Source: Treponema sp. (GTDB taxonomy: Bacteria; Spirochaetota; Spirochaetia; Treponematales; Breznakiellaceae). Taken from it: DNA of 5,976 nucleotides. A program made the position numbers and the translations under genes. The notes below the pieces were generated by a model. That model saw only the letters and a program-made list of their open reading frames with translations, made no database searches and was not told the origin of the DNA. The DNA lies in assembly GCA_031276685.1 (NCBI GenBank), contig JAISMQ010000145.1, positions 1-5,976 of the forward strand. Reading direction: 5' to 3'. Shown here one piece after another: positions 5,398 through 5,976 of the stretch (positions within the stretch are counted from its first letter, which is position 1; each line of letters opens with the position of its first letter).

Positions 5398-5976
5398 TTC
5401 CTGCGCTGACCAATGTACTATCAACAAACGCAGGCGGGAGTAGGCGGAAAGCTCATTGTCTATTACTGATTCAGAAAATATAGTTTTTGTTATTGTGTCT
5501 GTCAGATTGTCCGGAAGTTCAAGTATCCATCGACACAGGATAGACCCGTCCTGGTCAGTAACATACTTGCGGACAGCCTGCTGAAATACTTCAGAGTGCC
5601 GGCAGAGTAGAATGGTTTTTGGGAGTTTGCTTTTCACCCCTGACCGTGTTATCGAATGGATGTATTCTGCGGCGGATGCGGTTTCGTCCATAGCCAGCAT
5701 CGAAGCCCGGGATTCGTCTTTCAGGAAGCCAACCAGGAGGGTGTAAAACTCCTTTTTGGTACCCAATATGGCGGCCATAGCCAAAACAATTTCGTCCCGA
5801 AGGTAGGGGGGCGGATTGGATCTTCTGAATATATCCAGAAGTACCGAAAGCGAATTTCGGGACCCATAGATCCCCAGGGCTTCAACGCCCATTATTTTAA
5901 GCCGGGGATTTTCACTGAACAAAATTATGTTTTCAATACGGGGGCGGAAATCGTGATCTCCAAGTTTGGCCAAAGC
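5362..5976 (-). CDS. HEAT-repeat-like protein, C-terminal part (5' end outside window)
   Basis: The reading frame enters from the right edge with no stop, so only the last 204 residues are visible. A TTG at 5973 could serve as a start, but ALAKLGD at the edge looks like the interior of a helical repeat, so the gene very probably continues past the window. The visible part has alternating amphipathic helices typical of HEAT or PBS-lyase-type repeats, for example PRLKIMGVEALGIYG, SLSVLLDIFRR, RDEIVLAMAAILG and EFYTLLVGFLKDE (about the first 90 residues); the remainder is helical without clear repeats. Such proteins usually act as binding scaffolds; no enzyme motif is visible. It is convergent with flgN (66-nt gap) and so not part of that operon. 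Its base composition is visibly more AT-rich than the plus-strand genes, which may reflect a different history. No terminator with a T tract follows its TGA stop. Confidence 0.72.
   Translation of the reverse strand, partial: ALAKLGDHDFRPRIENIILFSENPRLKIMGVEALGIYGSRNSLSVLLDIFRRSNPPPYLRDEIVLAMAAILGTKKEFYTLLVGFLKDESRASMLAMDETASAAEYIHSITRSGVKSKLPKTILLCRHSEVFQQAVRKYVTDQDGSILCRWILELPDNLTDTITKTIFSESVIDNELSAYSRLRLLIVHWSAQEQKHWARSLFPE

Overview
The window looks like a piece of a GC-rich spirochaete chromosome, most likely from a Treponema relative. This rests on the paired flagellar chaperone genes fliS and flgN, the style of the FlgN C-terminus (it ends in GPSLVDITG), and the accompanying TPR, calcineurin-like and ParB-like genes. 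The phylum call is an inference from protein character, not from a marker gene. Six genes lie on the plus strand and one partial gene on the minus strand. There is no sign of rRNA, tRNA, CRISPR or insertion sequences.

Region 1 (126-4134) is a compact four-gene block that reads as one operon. First is a membrane-anchored TPR protein whose C-terminal domain resembles a catalytically degraded Mrr-type restriction-endonuclease fold. A calcineurin-like metallophosphoesterase of the TTHA0053-like type follows after 51 nt, in the same reading frame. A ParB/sulfiredoxin-like protein with a DGNHR motif starts at a TTG codon a few bases past the previous stop. Last is an M28-type zinc peptidase with complete-looking metal ligands but no signal peptide, starting 2 nt after the previous stop. 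A GC-rich hairpin followed by a T-rich run (4152-4179) probably ends this unit.

Region 2 (4294-5295) is fliS followed 15 nt later by a flgN-like gene. FliS is the cytoplasmic chaperone for flagellin, and FlgN is the chaperone for the hook-filament junction proteins, so together they serve export of late flagellar substrates. They probably form their own transcription unit, although I could not find a convincing promoter in the 159-nt gap before fliS.

Region 3 (5296-5976) holds the C-terminal part of a HEAT-repeat-like protein on the minus strand, convergent with flgN and running off the right edge. It is clearly less GC-rich than the plus-strand genes. A 14-bp direct repeat brackets its stop codon.

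The items most worth a second look are the TPR protein with an apparently dead nuclease-like domain, its tight linkage to a phosphoesterase, a ParB-like protein and a cytoplasmic M28 protein, and the repeat at the end of the HEAT gene. I see no strong evidence for a complete new defence or signalling system. The four-gene block of unassigned role next to flagellar chaperones is the best candidate for undescribed biology.
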